From Clostridium mobile (GTDB taxonomy: Bacteria > Bacillota > Clostridia > Clostridiales > Clostridiaceae), in the NCBI RefSeq assembly GCF_018918285.1, contig NZ_JAHLQF010000004.1, forward strand, positions 62,001 to 126,000: a stretch of DNA of 64,000 nt, written 5' to 3'. Positions 54,549-63,082 of the stretch are shown piece by piece. The translations under genes and the position numbers were made by a program. The notes beneath the pieces were generated by a model. It was not told where the DNA came from. It made no database searches and was given only the letters and a program-made list of their open reading frames with translations. How positions within the stretch are numbered: position 1 is the first letter of the stretch; each line of letters begins with the position of its first letter.

Positions 54549-54656
54549 GAAAGTACCTTCGTAAAATACAAAAGAGCTAAGTATGTAGTAAAATAGCGAC
54601 TTTTCCTTGAAGCGCCTTCATTACGTACTTAGCTCTCTATTTGTAAAACTAAATTT
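54549..54656. repeat. Tandem hairpin repeat, unit 2
   Basis: 108-bp unit repeated 48 bases after unit 1, with the same stem-loop: AGAGCTAAGTATGTAGTAAA with TTCATTACGTACTTAGCTCT. One pair changes on both sides relative to unit 1 (A-T to G-C), and two change on one side only while keeping pairing, so structure rather than sequence is conserved. Confidence 0.7.
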
Positions 54657-54672
54657 ATGTAAATTTAAAAAC

Positions 54673-55128
54673 CTATTCTAAAATCACAGTAGCTACATTT
54701 TTACCACCGCTTATTGCTTGAACATTTACTTTTTTATCATCATATTTTTTCTTTAAATCCTGTGCGTATTTATCTGCAAGTTTTTTAACTTCGTCTTCCT
54801 TTGATCCTTCCTTAGCTAGGATTGTAGCTATTACGTAGTCTCCCTGGAAATAAACTTGTCCATCCGCTACTATGCTTTCCTTTTTTAGCTTTTCTGTAAG
54901 GTCTTCTTGCTTTACTATTTTATCTTCTTCTTTTTCCTCTTCTTTAGATTGGTCTTTGCCTTCATCTTTAACTTCTACCTTATCGTCATTATTTACGTCT
55001 ACCTTTTGTTCCTGTCCATTAGTATTTTTCTCATCAGTCTTTGGAGATTCTTTTTTTGAGCATCCTCCTACAACTAAAGTTAAAACTAATAAGAATACAG
55101 CGATAATTTTTTTATTCTTTATTTTCAT
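54673..55128 (-). CDS. Small lipoprotein of unknown function
   Basis: A 151-residue lipoprotein: signal 1-22 with lipobox VGGC, Cys23, then 50 residues of Asp/Glu/Lys-rich tether, and a small C-terminal domain of about 75 residues (ESIVADGQVYFQGDYVIATILAKEG...VATVILE). I recognise no family. No catalytic residues are evident. GGAGGAGA precedes the start. Its 3' end lies against the tandem hairpin repeat. Confidence 0.75.
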   Translation of the reverse strand: MKIKNKKIIAVFLLVLTLVVGGCSKKESPKTDEKNTNGQEQKVDVNNDDKVEVKDEGKDQSKEEEKEEDKIVKQEDLTEKLKKESIVADGQVYFQGDYVIATILAKEGSKEDEVKKLADKYAQDLKKKYDDKKVNVQAISGGKNVATVILE

Positions 55129-55275
55129 TAGTATCTCCTCCTTTGTTACTTAATTAGGCATCTTCCAAAAATAACTTGCCAACATACTGGCATATTTTAT
55201 TTTACATGCCTTATTATATCATAAATTTATGAACTAATAATTAAGTAGAGAGGGGTAATTATTAACAATTTATGG

Positions 55276-57330
55276 CTATATTTTAAATTTATTTACTCTA
55301 CTATTCATCTCTTTTGTCATGTTTGCCAGATTTATAATAGACGCTGCAACCTCCTCTGTAGACGCACCCATTTCTTGTGATGAGGCAGCAATTTCTTCTG
55401 AAGATGCGGATATTTCTTCAGCAACTGAGGAAGAAGTCTCTATTTTTTCTACTATTAAGTTTTTGCTATTATTGATATTTCTTGCTCCTGCATTAATATT
55501 TCGTATCTTAGGATTTATTTCATTTATAGATTCTATTATTTTCTTAAATGATTCCATAGACTCGTCTATAACAGTTATAGAGTTTTGCAAATCATGTTCC
55601 ACATTGCTACTAGATTGAATTATATCTTTACTTTCTTTAGATATTTGCTCTATTAACTTGCTAATATCTTCAGCAGACAATTTACTCTTTTCTGCAAGCT
55701 TTCTTATTTCATCTGCTACAACAGCAAATCCTTTTCCAGCTTCCCCTGCTCTAGCAGCTTCAATAGCTGCATTTAAAGCCAATAAATTTGTCTGTTCTGA
55801 TACATTGTTAATTAAGTTTGTTATTTCATTTATATTTTTTATGTTATCTCCTAAGGAATTTATTTTATACATAAAGTCCTTAAATGTTTTATTCACATTA
55901 TTTATGGATTCTATTAAATCCTCCATTTTATTATTACTGTTTAGTGCAATATCTTCTATGCCCGTTGAATTATCACTGACATCTTCTATAGATTTAACGA
56001 TATAAGTAAGCTCTTGATTAAAATTATTTAAAACCTCATTTATACTAGATAAATCCTGCGCTTGATCTCCCACACCTTTTGCTATTTCACCAATAGTCTG
56101 AGAAATATTATCTGCAGAGGATGCCATTTCTTCAGATGTGGCACTTAAACTTTCTGTTTGAAGTCCAATTTCTTCGGAACTATTTTTAACTAGTGAAAGC
56201 ATATCTCTTACACTGCCTTGCATATTTTTCACCGCGTTTGCTAAGTCCCCAGTCTCGTCCTTCTCTTTTATATATTTTTCTGGAATCTCTAATGTATAAT
56301 CCCCTGTGGCTATAACTTTGATATATTCTACCATTGCAATAATTGGAGAGGTAAGTTTTCTTCCTAGAATAACAGTGAACAAAATCCCTATAAATAAAAA
56401 TATTATAGAAGCTATGGTTATGTACTTCAGTAGAGTATCTATTCCACTTGTAATTTCTTCTTCGTTGGCATATATCATAATTGACCAACCCATTTCTTCA
56501 ATAGGAGCATATGCCGCATACTTAGATTCTCCTAAATAGGAGTATTTCCCTATACCCTTTTCTCCAGCTACCATTTTCTTATGTATTTCAGCAACTTCCT
56601 TAACTTCTGGATCCTCTAAGGATTTTGATATTGTATTCTCCATACTTAAAACTCTTTTTATATCCCCATCAGCAATAACAGTTCCGTCCTTACTGAGCAT
56701 GGTCGCTCCGCCGCTTTCCCCATATTTAATATCTGCTACCACATCATTTAGTATAGTTCCATCCTTTATACCAACTAAAACTCCTACTATTTCATTATTA
56801 TTTCTTATAGGTACTGCTATAGGTACTATTACAGATTTATCTGCCACACTAGCCACGGGATCAGAAATAACACTTTCTCCATTCATAGCTCTCTTAAAAT
56901 AATCTCTGTCCTTTAAATCATAAACGCCGCCATCAGTAGATAAAGCTTTTCCATTTTTATCAGCCATATCCATAATGGAATATCCATTCCTCTTCATTTC
57001 TTCTTCTAATATAGCTTTTTTCACATCCCAAGAAACATTAGGATCTTTTATTTCACTTTTACTTGCAATTACCTCTAAAACCATAAGTTCTATATCTATT
57101 CTACTCTTAGCAAGCCTTGTGGCTTCACTGGCTGTTTTATTTAATCTATCTTTCATGTTCTCAATGGTTAAATTAGATGAAATTTTGTAAGAAATTGTAC
57201 CTAGTCCAGCACATATGACCAGTATTAACAAAGTAAAAGAAATTAATAGTTTAGTTTTAATACTTCTAAGTTTCCCTACTTTTTTAAGTTCTACTTTTTT
57301 TAACTTTTTTACTTTTTCTTCTTTACCCAT
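55276..57330 (-). CDS. Methyl-accepting chemotaxis protein with dCACHE sensor
   Basis: A 684-residue receptor: TM1 about 27-48, dCACHE domain about 50-290 ([36 protein letters not shown] and GVLVGIKDG are typical dCACHE_1 sequence), TM2 about 300-322, HAMP, and tip [26 protein letters not shown] precedes ATG. dCACHE_1 receptors often sense amino acids; the binding pocket is not resolvable here. Orphan receptor, like the other four. Confidence 0.94.
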   Translation of the reverse strand: MGKEEKVKKLKKVELKKVGKLRSIKTKLLISFTLLILVICAGLGTISYKISSNLTIENMKDRLNKTASEATRLAKSRIDIELMVLEVIASKSEIKDPNVSWDVKKAILEEEMKRNGYSIMDMADKNGKALSTDGGVYDLKDRDYFKRAMNGESVISDPVASVADKSVIVPIAVPIRNNNEIVGVLVGIKDGTILNDVVADIKYGESGGATMLSKDGTVIADGDIKRVLSMENTISKSLEDPEVKEVAEIHKKMVAGEKGIGKYSYLGESKYAAYAPIEEMGWSIMIYANEEEITSGIDTLLKYITIASIIFLFIGILFTVILGRKLTSPIIAMVEYIKVIATGDYTLEIPEKYIKEKDETGDLANAVKNMQGSVRDMLSLVKNSSEEIGLQTESLSATSEEMASSADNISQTIGEIAKGVGDQAQDLSSINEVLNNFNQELTYIVKSIEDVSDNSTGIEDIALNSNNKMEDLIESINNVNKTFKDFMYKINSLGDNIKNINEITNLINNVSEQTNLLALNAAIEAARAGEAGKGFAVVADEIRKLAEKSKLSAEDISKLIEQISKESKDIIQSSSNVEHDLQNSITVIDESMESFKKIIESINEINPKIRNINAGARNINNSKNLIVEKIETSSSVAEEISASSEEIAASSQEMGASTEEVAASIINLANMTKEMNSRVNKFKI

Positions 57331-57504
57331 AAACTTTGCCTCCTTCTTAAATATAAAAATTAATTTTTTTATAATTTTTATTTAAATTTTTCATTTTTTT
57401 ATAATTATATCACAAATTATGACAATATATAGCAATAATTTATAATTTATTGGAACATTTTACTTTTTATAATTTGCTAGAAAATAAAATATTCCAAAAA
57501 CTAA

Positions 57505-57541
57505 AAAACCGTACGTCAATTCTAATTAGACGTACGGATTA
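57505..57541 (-). terminator. Terminator after the YhhN-family gene
   Basis: CCGTACGTC/GACGTACGG stem with an 11-base loop; on the minus strand TTTTTT follows. Confidence 0.88.
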
Positions 57542-57577
57542 AAATATTTTTTATTTTTACAGTAATCCTTTTACTTA

Positions 57578-58297
57578 TTACACTATTGGGCTAGAGATTA
57601 TACACACCTGTGCCATTACATAGGTCACCCATATTAAAAATCCTCCATAAGGTATCTTTAGATGGAAAAATTCTGCTAGAGCAATAAGGCTATCGGATAC
57701 AACGAACACAATAGCTCCAATAAGGGTTAAAAATAACTTTCCATTAAAAGAGTAAACTAATAAAGCAGCCCATATACCCATAGTCAATATTAAGGAAGCG
57801 TAGGCTATACCAAAGATTAATTCTCTCTTTTCTCCTTTAAATTTGGGTTTTAAAAATTTAAGGCATAGTGCAATAAAAATTATTAAGATAGCAACATATA
57901 TATAAATATATCTCACGCTAAAAACCTGATTATATGTGATAGTTTTTATAAAGGCTAAAGTGTACATCATTTGTGCTAAGGCAAATATACTCATGCCACC
58001 TATCAGCCTATTTTTAAATCCTAGTGCTTCAGCCATGGCTAAATCTCCAAAGAAGGAGATAATCATACCAAGCAAAACATATTTTGAATAAGGATAGTAT
58101 TTTCCTGAATTAAACATAAAAACTGCTGCGGCTAATGCTATACAGGAGATACTTAGAGTTACCTTTATATTCAATGGTAAGGAAACGTCATTTCCATACC
58201 TAGCACCCTTTTTTATTAACCTATGTGCAACAAAAATAAAAATAATTATTTGCAAAGCTATTACACTAGACACAAATAATTTCATACTATAATTCAC
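57578..58297 (-). CDS. YhhN/TMEM86 (lysoplasmalogenase-like) membrane protein
   Basis: A 239-residue protein with eight membrane segments. Family motifs: KYVLLGMIISFFGDLAM with the conserved GD, MSIFALAQMMYTLAF, GAIVFVVSDSLIAL with the conserved SD, and TYVMAQVCIISS at the end. Eukaryotic TMEM86 proteins hydrolyse lysoplasmalogens, and clostridia make plasmalogens, so a role in vinyl-ether lipid turnover is plausible but inferred. Monocistronic. Confidence 0.85.
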   Translation of the reverse strand: MNYSMKLFVSSVIALQIIIFIFVAHRLIKKGARYGNDVSLPLNIKVTLSISCIALAAAVFMFNSGKYYPYSKYVLLGMIISFFGDLAMAEALGFKNRLIGGMSIFALAQMMYTLAFIKTITYNQVFSVRYIYIYVAILIIFIALCLKFLKPKFKGEKRELIFGIAYASLILTMGIWAALLVYSFNGKLFLTLIGAIVFVVSDSLIALAEFFHLKIPYGGFLIWVTYVMAQVCIISSPIV

Positions 58298-58462
58298 ACC
58301 CCATCCAAATACTTCTATAAATAATTATATCACACCAAATATATACATATGATGAATAAATAGTGAATTAATAAATAATTAACTACTAAATACCTAACTA
58401 TTTATATTTTATTTGAAGGCTTAAAACTAAATTACAATTATAATAGTAGAAAAGAAGTATAG

Positions 58463-58490
58463 AAAAAGGACAGTCATTTAGACTATCCTC
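58463..58490 (-). terminator. Terminator after the glycosidase-CWB2 gene
   Basis: GGACAGTC/GACTATCC stem (one G-T pair) with a 5-base loop; on the minus strand CCTTTTTC follows. Confidence 0.7.
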
Positions 58491-58501
58491 TTTTATATTT
58501 T

Positions 58502-61396
58502 TTAAAACATATTTTCCTTAACTACTCCGTTTCCACCAAATATTATCATGTTTTTATAAGCCTTTGAACTTATAAAGTCTTTTTGCTCCGATATATTCAT
58601 ATCATTATTCACAAGCATTATTGGCGCATTATTGTAAGTAGCATATACGCTTCCAACTAAAGAGTCAGGGAAGGTTACTCCAGACGCTATAGCAATAGTA
58701 TCTCCCTTTATATTAAAATGTTTTAATACATTCATATTGGTTTTATATCTATCACTGCCGCTTATTCTTATTATATCTTTATCCTTTAGAGCAGTTAATT
58801 TGCCCACTGAATTTTTAACATTTGGGCTTACTACTCCTTCTCCTCCTACGATATATACTTTAGAAGGTTTTATTTTCTTTATATATTCTTCTGCGTCCTT
58901 TGATAGACTCTTACTTCCTGTAAGTATTATTGGATATTTATTTATTTGTGCTATACTGGTCACACTTAGAGCATCTGCAAAACCTTCACCACTTGCTATT
59001 ATTATAGGGCTTCCTTCAGGGATGTTTAATTTTGCATTTGTCTTAATATTAGTTTCATACCTATCCTTGCCTTCCATTCTGTCAATGTTTTTTATGCCTA
59101 GGGCTTTTATAGAATCTACCGTACTATCACTTACAGCAACTTTTCCTCCAACTATATGTACCTTACCAGCTTTGTTCATATGTGATTTTATGTATTCTAA
59201 TGCCTCTTTATCGTTGTTAGGATTATTGCCTATTAAAAGCACAGGGGCATTTAGGGAATTTGCTAAAATACTTGCAGATATCTGATCTGTATAGTTAAAT
59301 GCATTTGCAATAACTATATCGGAAGTTCCTTTATCATACATCATTTTAGCTATTGATGTAGCCGTTTGGAATCTATTTATTCCTGCTACTCTAGTCTTGT
59401 TTAATGTACTTCCTTCTCCCTGATCTGTGCCCTCATCTACAATATCCTCATCACTATAAATAGCTTTAATATCATCGATATATATAGCACCCTTTGTCAT
59501 TGGCCCCTTACTGCCTGACGCAAGAGACATCAATCTAATTCCTTGAGTTTCACTGATTTTGAAAGGAGCTTTCATGCTCTCAGGAATTTCTGCTTTAATA
59601 TATTTCCATCCAGTCCAGTTTACTCCTGATTCCGAAGTTAAATTAATATTTTGAGTTTGTCCATTACCATCAACTAAAGCCATTCTCAACCAATAGCCTT
59701 TAGCTTCTGGAGTTCCATAAATCCACATACCTATAGCCTTTGGTCTTCCAGATATATTTTGACTTTCTCCTGTACCTGTATACACTCCAAGGGTGGCATT
59801 TTTTTCTCCACCTGTAAAATCAAAGTTGATTTTTAAAGACCCGCTGCCGTTTTTTATAGGATCTTTACTTGATGTAGCTTTTTCTATAGAGGCTTTCTCT
59901 CCTCTACCAGCGGTAGTTATTTTCCAACTTCCTGTGTCCTTTTCAAAATCGTAAAGTACCTGAGATGGTTTACCCACTGCCACATCTATAGATACAGAAA
60001 GGCTAGTTCCCTTAAATGTTCCTGTAATTTTACCTGTTGCTGTTTTATCTTTAGTATGAAGTACTCCATTGTTATCTATGTGTCCAACATCTCCAGATAT
60101 ATCCCATATTATGTCTTCATTTTTAACTTTTAATTTTCTTTCTCTATATTCACCATAAATACTTAATTGAACTTGAGAATTTTTTTCTGCTGAAATTTGT
60201 TTTGTGTTTACATCTATTTTGTCGGGAAGAGCGATTTCAACTAGGGTTTTTCCTACCACTTCCCCATAATAGCTTAATAAAACTTCTACTTGTCCAGTTT
60301 TTCCAGTAGATTTAAATACTCCTTTTTCATCAATATTTCCAAAGGAATCATCAGAAAGAGACCAAGTTAATCCACTGCTTGGCAATGGTGAAGGTGCACC
60401 TGATCTATCTCTTCCTTTTGCTTTAAATTCTACAGTAGATTCTGGTGTATAGCTTTTATCAAAAGGCTCTATATATGCTGAAGCAAACTCACCATCAGAT
60501 TGAACTTTAGAAACAACCAGCCAAGAGTTTCCAACTACTCTTTCCTTTCCTTCTGAAGGTTTGTTACCTAAAGAAAGCTCATCACTTCCAGGTTTTCTAG
60601 AAATATATGTAGAAGAACCTCCTCCATCTAGATTTAATGCTTGTACCGCTCCCATGTCAATCATAATCTGAGCTAAATCCGCTAGAGATATGCCTGCTGA
60701 ATAAGGTTCCTGCCTTCCATCAATAGTAAGGAAGAACACGGTTCCGTCTGCCTTTATACCTACTGCTGTTCTTGGATCCTTTTCAGTAGAAAGGTTTCCA
60801 TGAACTTTGCCATTGTTTACAATAATAGCGTTGCCACCTAAGGCTTCCTCAAGATTATCTTTAACTTCATTATATTTTTTTTCATCTCCAATCACTGGAG
60901 TTCCATCCTTTAGTATTCCAAAAAAGTTCCATCCCTTTTCATATTTTGATTTAATGGCTCTTCCATCCTTATATACTATACCAATAGGTTCACCTGTTAC
61001 CATGTAGTAAAAATCCCCATTTACTGCTGCAACTACTTTTTCTTCTGATGTTGTATTAGCCTTTGCTTGTTCTCTTAATATTTGCATTCCATAGGTATCT
61101 TTATCATTTGGGGTTCCCACTTCAATTCCTGCATTAGGATTATATGTATCTACTTCCACAGTAACCATCTCTATTTTTTTACCAGATTTATCTCTGAATG
61201 AATATTTTTTTTCTTTTATACCTGGAGCTATTTCAAATTCTTCTTTGTTTATTTCCTTTGATATAAAACTAGACTTAACATCGAAATTCCCTAAAGCTTG
61301 TACACTTGTGGAACTTACCATGTTAAGTAAAATGGTTGTAGCCACTACCTTGCTCACAACTTTTTTATTAAATTTACCAATACTCTTTCCTTTCAT
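58502..61396 (-). CDS. Phosphodiester glycosidase fused to CWB2 wall anchors
   Basis: A 964-residue exported enzyme: signal 1-35; phosphodiester glycosidase (NAGPA/DUF2233) domain about 95-300 (VVAAVNGDFYYMVTGEPIGIVYKDG, RTAVGIKADGTVFFLTIDGRQ, ALNLDGGGSSTYI). Then Ig/Big-like segments about 305-475, a carbohydrate-binding-like beta domain about 480-645 (YDFEKDTGSWKI...IYIDDIKA), and three C-terminal CWB2 repeats (RVAGINRFQTA, RMEGKDRYETN, RISGSDRYKTN). The family uncovers phosphorylated sugars (GlcNAc-P-sugar diesters). Anchored at the wall, its substrate is probably a phosphodiester-linked glycan such as a wall or capsular polymer. This is inference from domains. Confidence 0.93.
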   Translation of the reverse strand: MKGKSIGKFNKKVVSKVVATTILLNMVSSTSVQALGNFDVKSSFISKEINKEEFEIAPGIKEKKYSFRDKSGKKIEMVTVEVDTYNPNAGIEVGTPNDKDTYGMQILREQAKANTTSEEKVVAAVNGDFYYMVTGEPIGIVYKDGRAIKSKYEKGWNFFGILKDGTPVIGDEKKYNEVKDNLEEALGGNAIIVNNGKVHGNLSTEKDPRTAVGIKADGTVFFLTIDGRQEPYSAGISLADLAQIMIDMGAVQALNLDGGGSSTYISRKPGSDELSLGNKPSEGKERVVGNSWLVVSKVQSDGEFASAYIEPFDKSYTPESTVEFKAKGRDRSGAPSPLPSSGLTWSLSDDSFGNIDEKGVFKSTGKTGQVEVLLSYYGEVVGKTLVEIALPDKIDVNTKQISAEKNSQVQLSIYGEYRERKLKVKNEDIIWDISGDVGHIDNNGVLHTKDKTATGKITGTFKGTSLSVSIDVAVGKPSQVLYDFEKDTGSWKITTAGRGEKASIEKATSSKDPIKNGSGSLKINFDFTGGEKNATLGVYTGTGESQNISGRPKAIGMWIYGTPEAKGYWLRMALVDGNGQTQNINLTSESGVNWTGWKYIKAEIPESMKAPFKISETQGIRLMSLASGSKGPMTKGAIYIDDIKAIYSDEDIVDEGTDQGEGSTLNKTRVAGINRFQTATSIAKMMYDKGTSDIVIANAFNYTDQISASILANSLNAPVLLIGNNPNNDKEALEYIKSHMNKAGKVHIVGGKVAVSDSTVDSIKALGIKNIDRMEGKDRYETNIKTNAKLNIPEGSPIIIASGEGFADALSVTSIAQINKYPIILTGSKSLSKDAEEYIKKIKPSKVYIVGGEGVVSPNVKNSVGKLTALKDKDIIRISGSDRYKTNMNVLKHFNIKGDTIAIASGVTFPDSLVGSVYATYNNAPIMLVNNDMNISEQKDFISSKAYKNMIIFGGNGVVKENMF

Positions 61397-61651
61397 TTTA
61401 TGACCTCCTACATAACATGTAAAAACTTAAACTATTACCTATATATAATAATAACACTAAAATTTAGTAAAACTAGTGGTAATTGATTACATTTATAATA
61501 TAACCCACATATAGTACGAAATTCTATAACAAAAGTCATTGGTATATATAGGTAATTGCTATAATAAGGAGCATAACTATGTAATAGTAAGATAAATTTC
61601 AATGATAGAGGTTAGTAGTTACAACCTACTTTCTGTAGCCCAGGTTGTTGG
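61397..61651. other. Divergent spacer with small inverted repeats
   Basis: Spacer between the glycosidase gene and the dehydrogenase gene. Short inverted repeats centre at 61610-61645 (CAACC...GGTTG with an inner TAC/GTA). They lie upstream of the promoter at 61652-61681 and so are more likely an operator than a leader. Nothing else seen. Confidence 0.4.
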
Positions 61652-61681
61652 TTGAGGTATTTTACGCAATTATAGTATAAT
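61652..61681 (+). promoter_or_regulatory. Promoter of the CEOS-like dehydrogenase gene
   Basis: TTGAGG (61652-61657), 18-base spacer, TATAAT (61676-61681). The leader to the ATG at 61774 is about 85 bases, without evident structure. Confidence 0.6.
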
Positions 61682-61773
61682 AATGTTAATCACTACATAG
61701 TAACAACTTAATATTTTATTTGAAATTGTCACATTGCTATTCTATGTGTTTTAAATTTTAGGGAGATGATTTT

Positions 61774-62760
61774 ATGAGAGAAATTGGATTTTTAATTAGT
61801 CCAAAGGAAAATGAAGAAAGAAGAGCAATTGTACCAAAGGATATTTTAAACTTAAAGAATTCTAATATGCTGTATTTTCAAAAAGGTTATGGAGAGGTAC
61901 TGGGCATAAGTGATGAAGAATACATAAAAGCTGGAGCTAATGTAGTTACTATAGAAGAAATTTTTAAAAAAGATGTAATATGTGATCCAAAGATAGGAGA
62001 TGGAGATTATCTAAAAAATCTAGAACCTAATAAAATTCTATTTGGATGGGTACATGCTGTTCAAAATAGAGAGTTAACAGATTTATTATTAGAAAAAAGA
62101 TTTAAATGTATAGCTTGGGAAGATATGTTTGAGGATGGAAGGCATAGTTTTTGGCGTAACAACGAAATTGCAGGAGAAGCTGCTGTAATGCAAGCCTTTC
62201 AATTACACGGCATATTCCCTTATAACACTAAAGTTGCCATATTAGGAAGAGGTAATACCGCTAGAGGTGCCTATAGGATATTAAATGGACTAGGTGCAGA
62301 TATTACAGTTTATAGCAGAAATATGGAATCACTGTTTAAAAAAGAAATAGGCAATTATGATGTTATAGTAAATGCAGTACTTTGGGATAATACAAGAGAA
62401 GATCATATATTGTATAGAGAAGACTTAAAGAGAATGAAAAAAAACGCATTGATAATAGATGTAAGCTGCGACAATAGCAAAGCCATTGAAACCAGTATAC
62501 CTACATCAATAGAAAATCCTATTTATTCTATTGATGGCATAGTTCATTATGTGGTAGACCATACCCCTTCACTTTTTTACAAGACCTCTTCTTTTGAGAT
62601 AAGTAAAGAAGTGGCAAAATATTTGGATGTAATAATTGAGGGTAAGGAAAATAATAATAAAGTATTGCGTAACGCTATAATTATAAATGATGCCCAAATA
62701 ATAGATGAAAAAATCGCTAAGACTCAAAGTAGACAGTTAAAGAAGAGACATATTGCATGA
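61774..62760 (+). CDS. N5-(carboxyethyl)ornithine synthase-like dehydrogenase
   Basis: A 328-residue protein of the alanine dehydrogenase/CEOS family. REIGFLISPKENEERRAIVPKDIL at the N-terminus carries the substrate-binding KENE(x)R element; the NAD fold is VAILGRGNTARGAYRILNGLGADITVYSR (GxGxxxxG). WEDMFEDGRHSFWRNNEIAGEAAVMQAF is characteristic of carboxyethylornithine synthases, which reductively join pyruvate and ornithine (NADPH). GGGAG lies eight bases before ATG. No ornithine or arginine gene is nearby, so the opine product is predicted from family only. Confidence 0.87.
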   Translation: MREIGFLISPKENEERRAIVPKDILNLKNSNMLYFQKGYGEVLGISDEEYIKAGANVVTIEEIFKKDVICDPKIGDGDYLKNLEPNKILFGWVHAVQNRELTDLLLEKRFKCIAWEDMFEDGRHSFWRNNEIAGEAAVMQAFQLHGIFPYNTKVAILGRGNTARGAYRILNGLGADITVYSRNMESLFKKEIGNYDVIVNAVLWDNTREDHILYREDLKRMKKNALIIDVSCDNSKAIETSIPTSIENPIYSIDGIVHYVVDHTPSLFYKTSSFEISKEVAKYLDVIIEGKENNNKVLRNAIIINDAQIIDEKIAKTQSRQLKKRHIA

Positions 62761-62829
62761 TTTAATGATTTAATAATTTAATCGCTAAGAAAATTGCATA
62801 CTTTAATTTTTCATCTTTCATTGCAAGCA

Positions 62830-62860
62830 AAAGAGATAGCCTTTTTTAGACTATCTCTTT
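62830..62860 (+). terminator. Terminator after the dehydrogenase gene
   Basis: AAAGAGATAG/CTATCTCTTT 10-bp stem with an 11-base T-rich loop, 70 bases after the stop and just before the structured repeat copy 2. Confidence 0.75.
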
Positions 62861-62862
62861 AC

Positions 62863-63015
62863 ATTTTATCCGATGACTACCATCCGTAATACTCCCATCT
62901 TCTACAAGTGAGAGATAACGGATGCTACGTCCCTGGATAAGTTCTTCTAAGCTTCAGTTGGAGTAAGTATTCCTTTTAAGCAAACTCCAGCTGAAGCTAA
63001 GAATCACTTGATAAA
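62863..63015 (+). repeat. Structured repeat element, copy 2 (153 bp)
   Basis: Nearly identical to 51354-51553 apart from the missing 47-base internal hairpin, one change in the inner arm (TGAGAG for TGGGAG) and one in the last hairpin (CCAGCTG for CCATCTG). Same nested arms and same CTAAGAATCACTTGATAAA end. It lies between convergent genes, so it is not a leader here. Confidence 0.75.
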
Positions 63016-63082
63016 ATATTTTATCTCATAGCTAACTTTTTATAATATCTCCAATCTGTTTGGGATAAGATATAAGAATTAA

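Noticed and set aside
61560-61660. Lysine, SAM or preQ1 riboswitch upstream of the CEOS-like gene
   Set aside because: The GATAGAGGT-type start is superficially similar, but the conserved downstream cores of these classes are missing, and the best promoter lies after the stretch.
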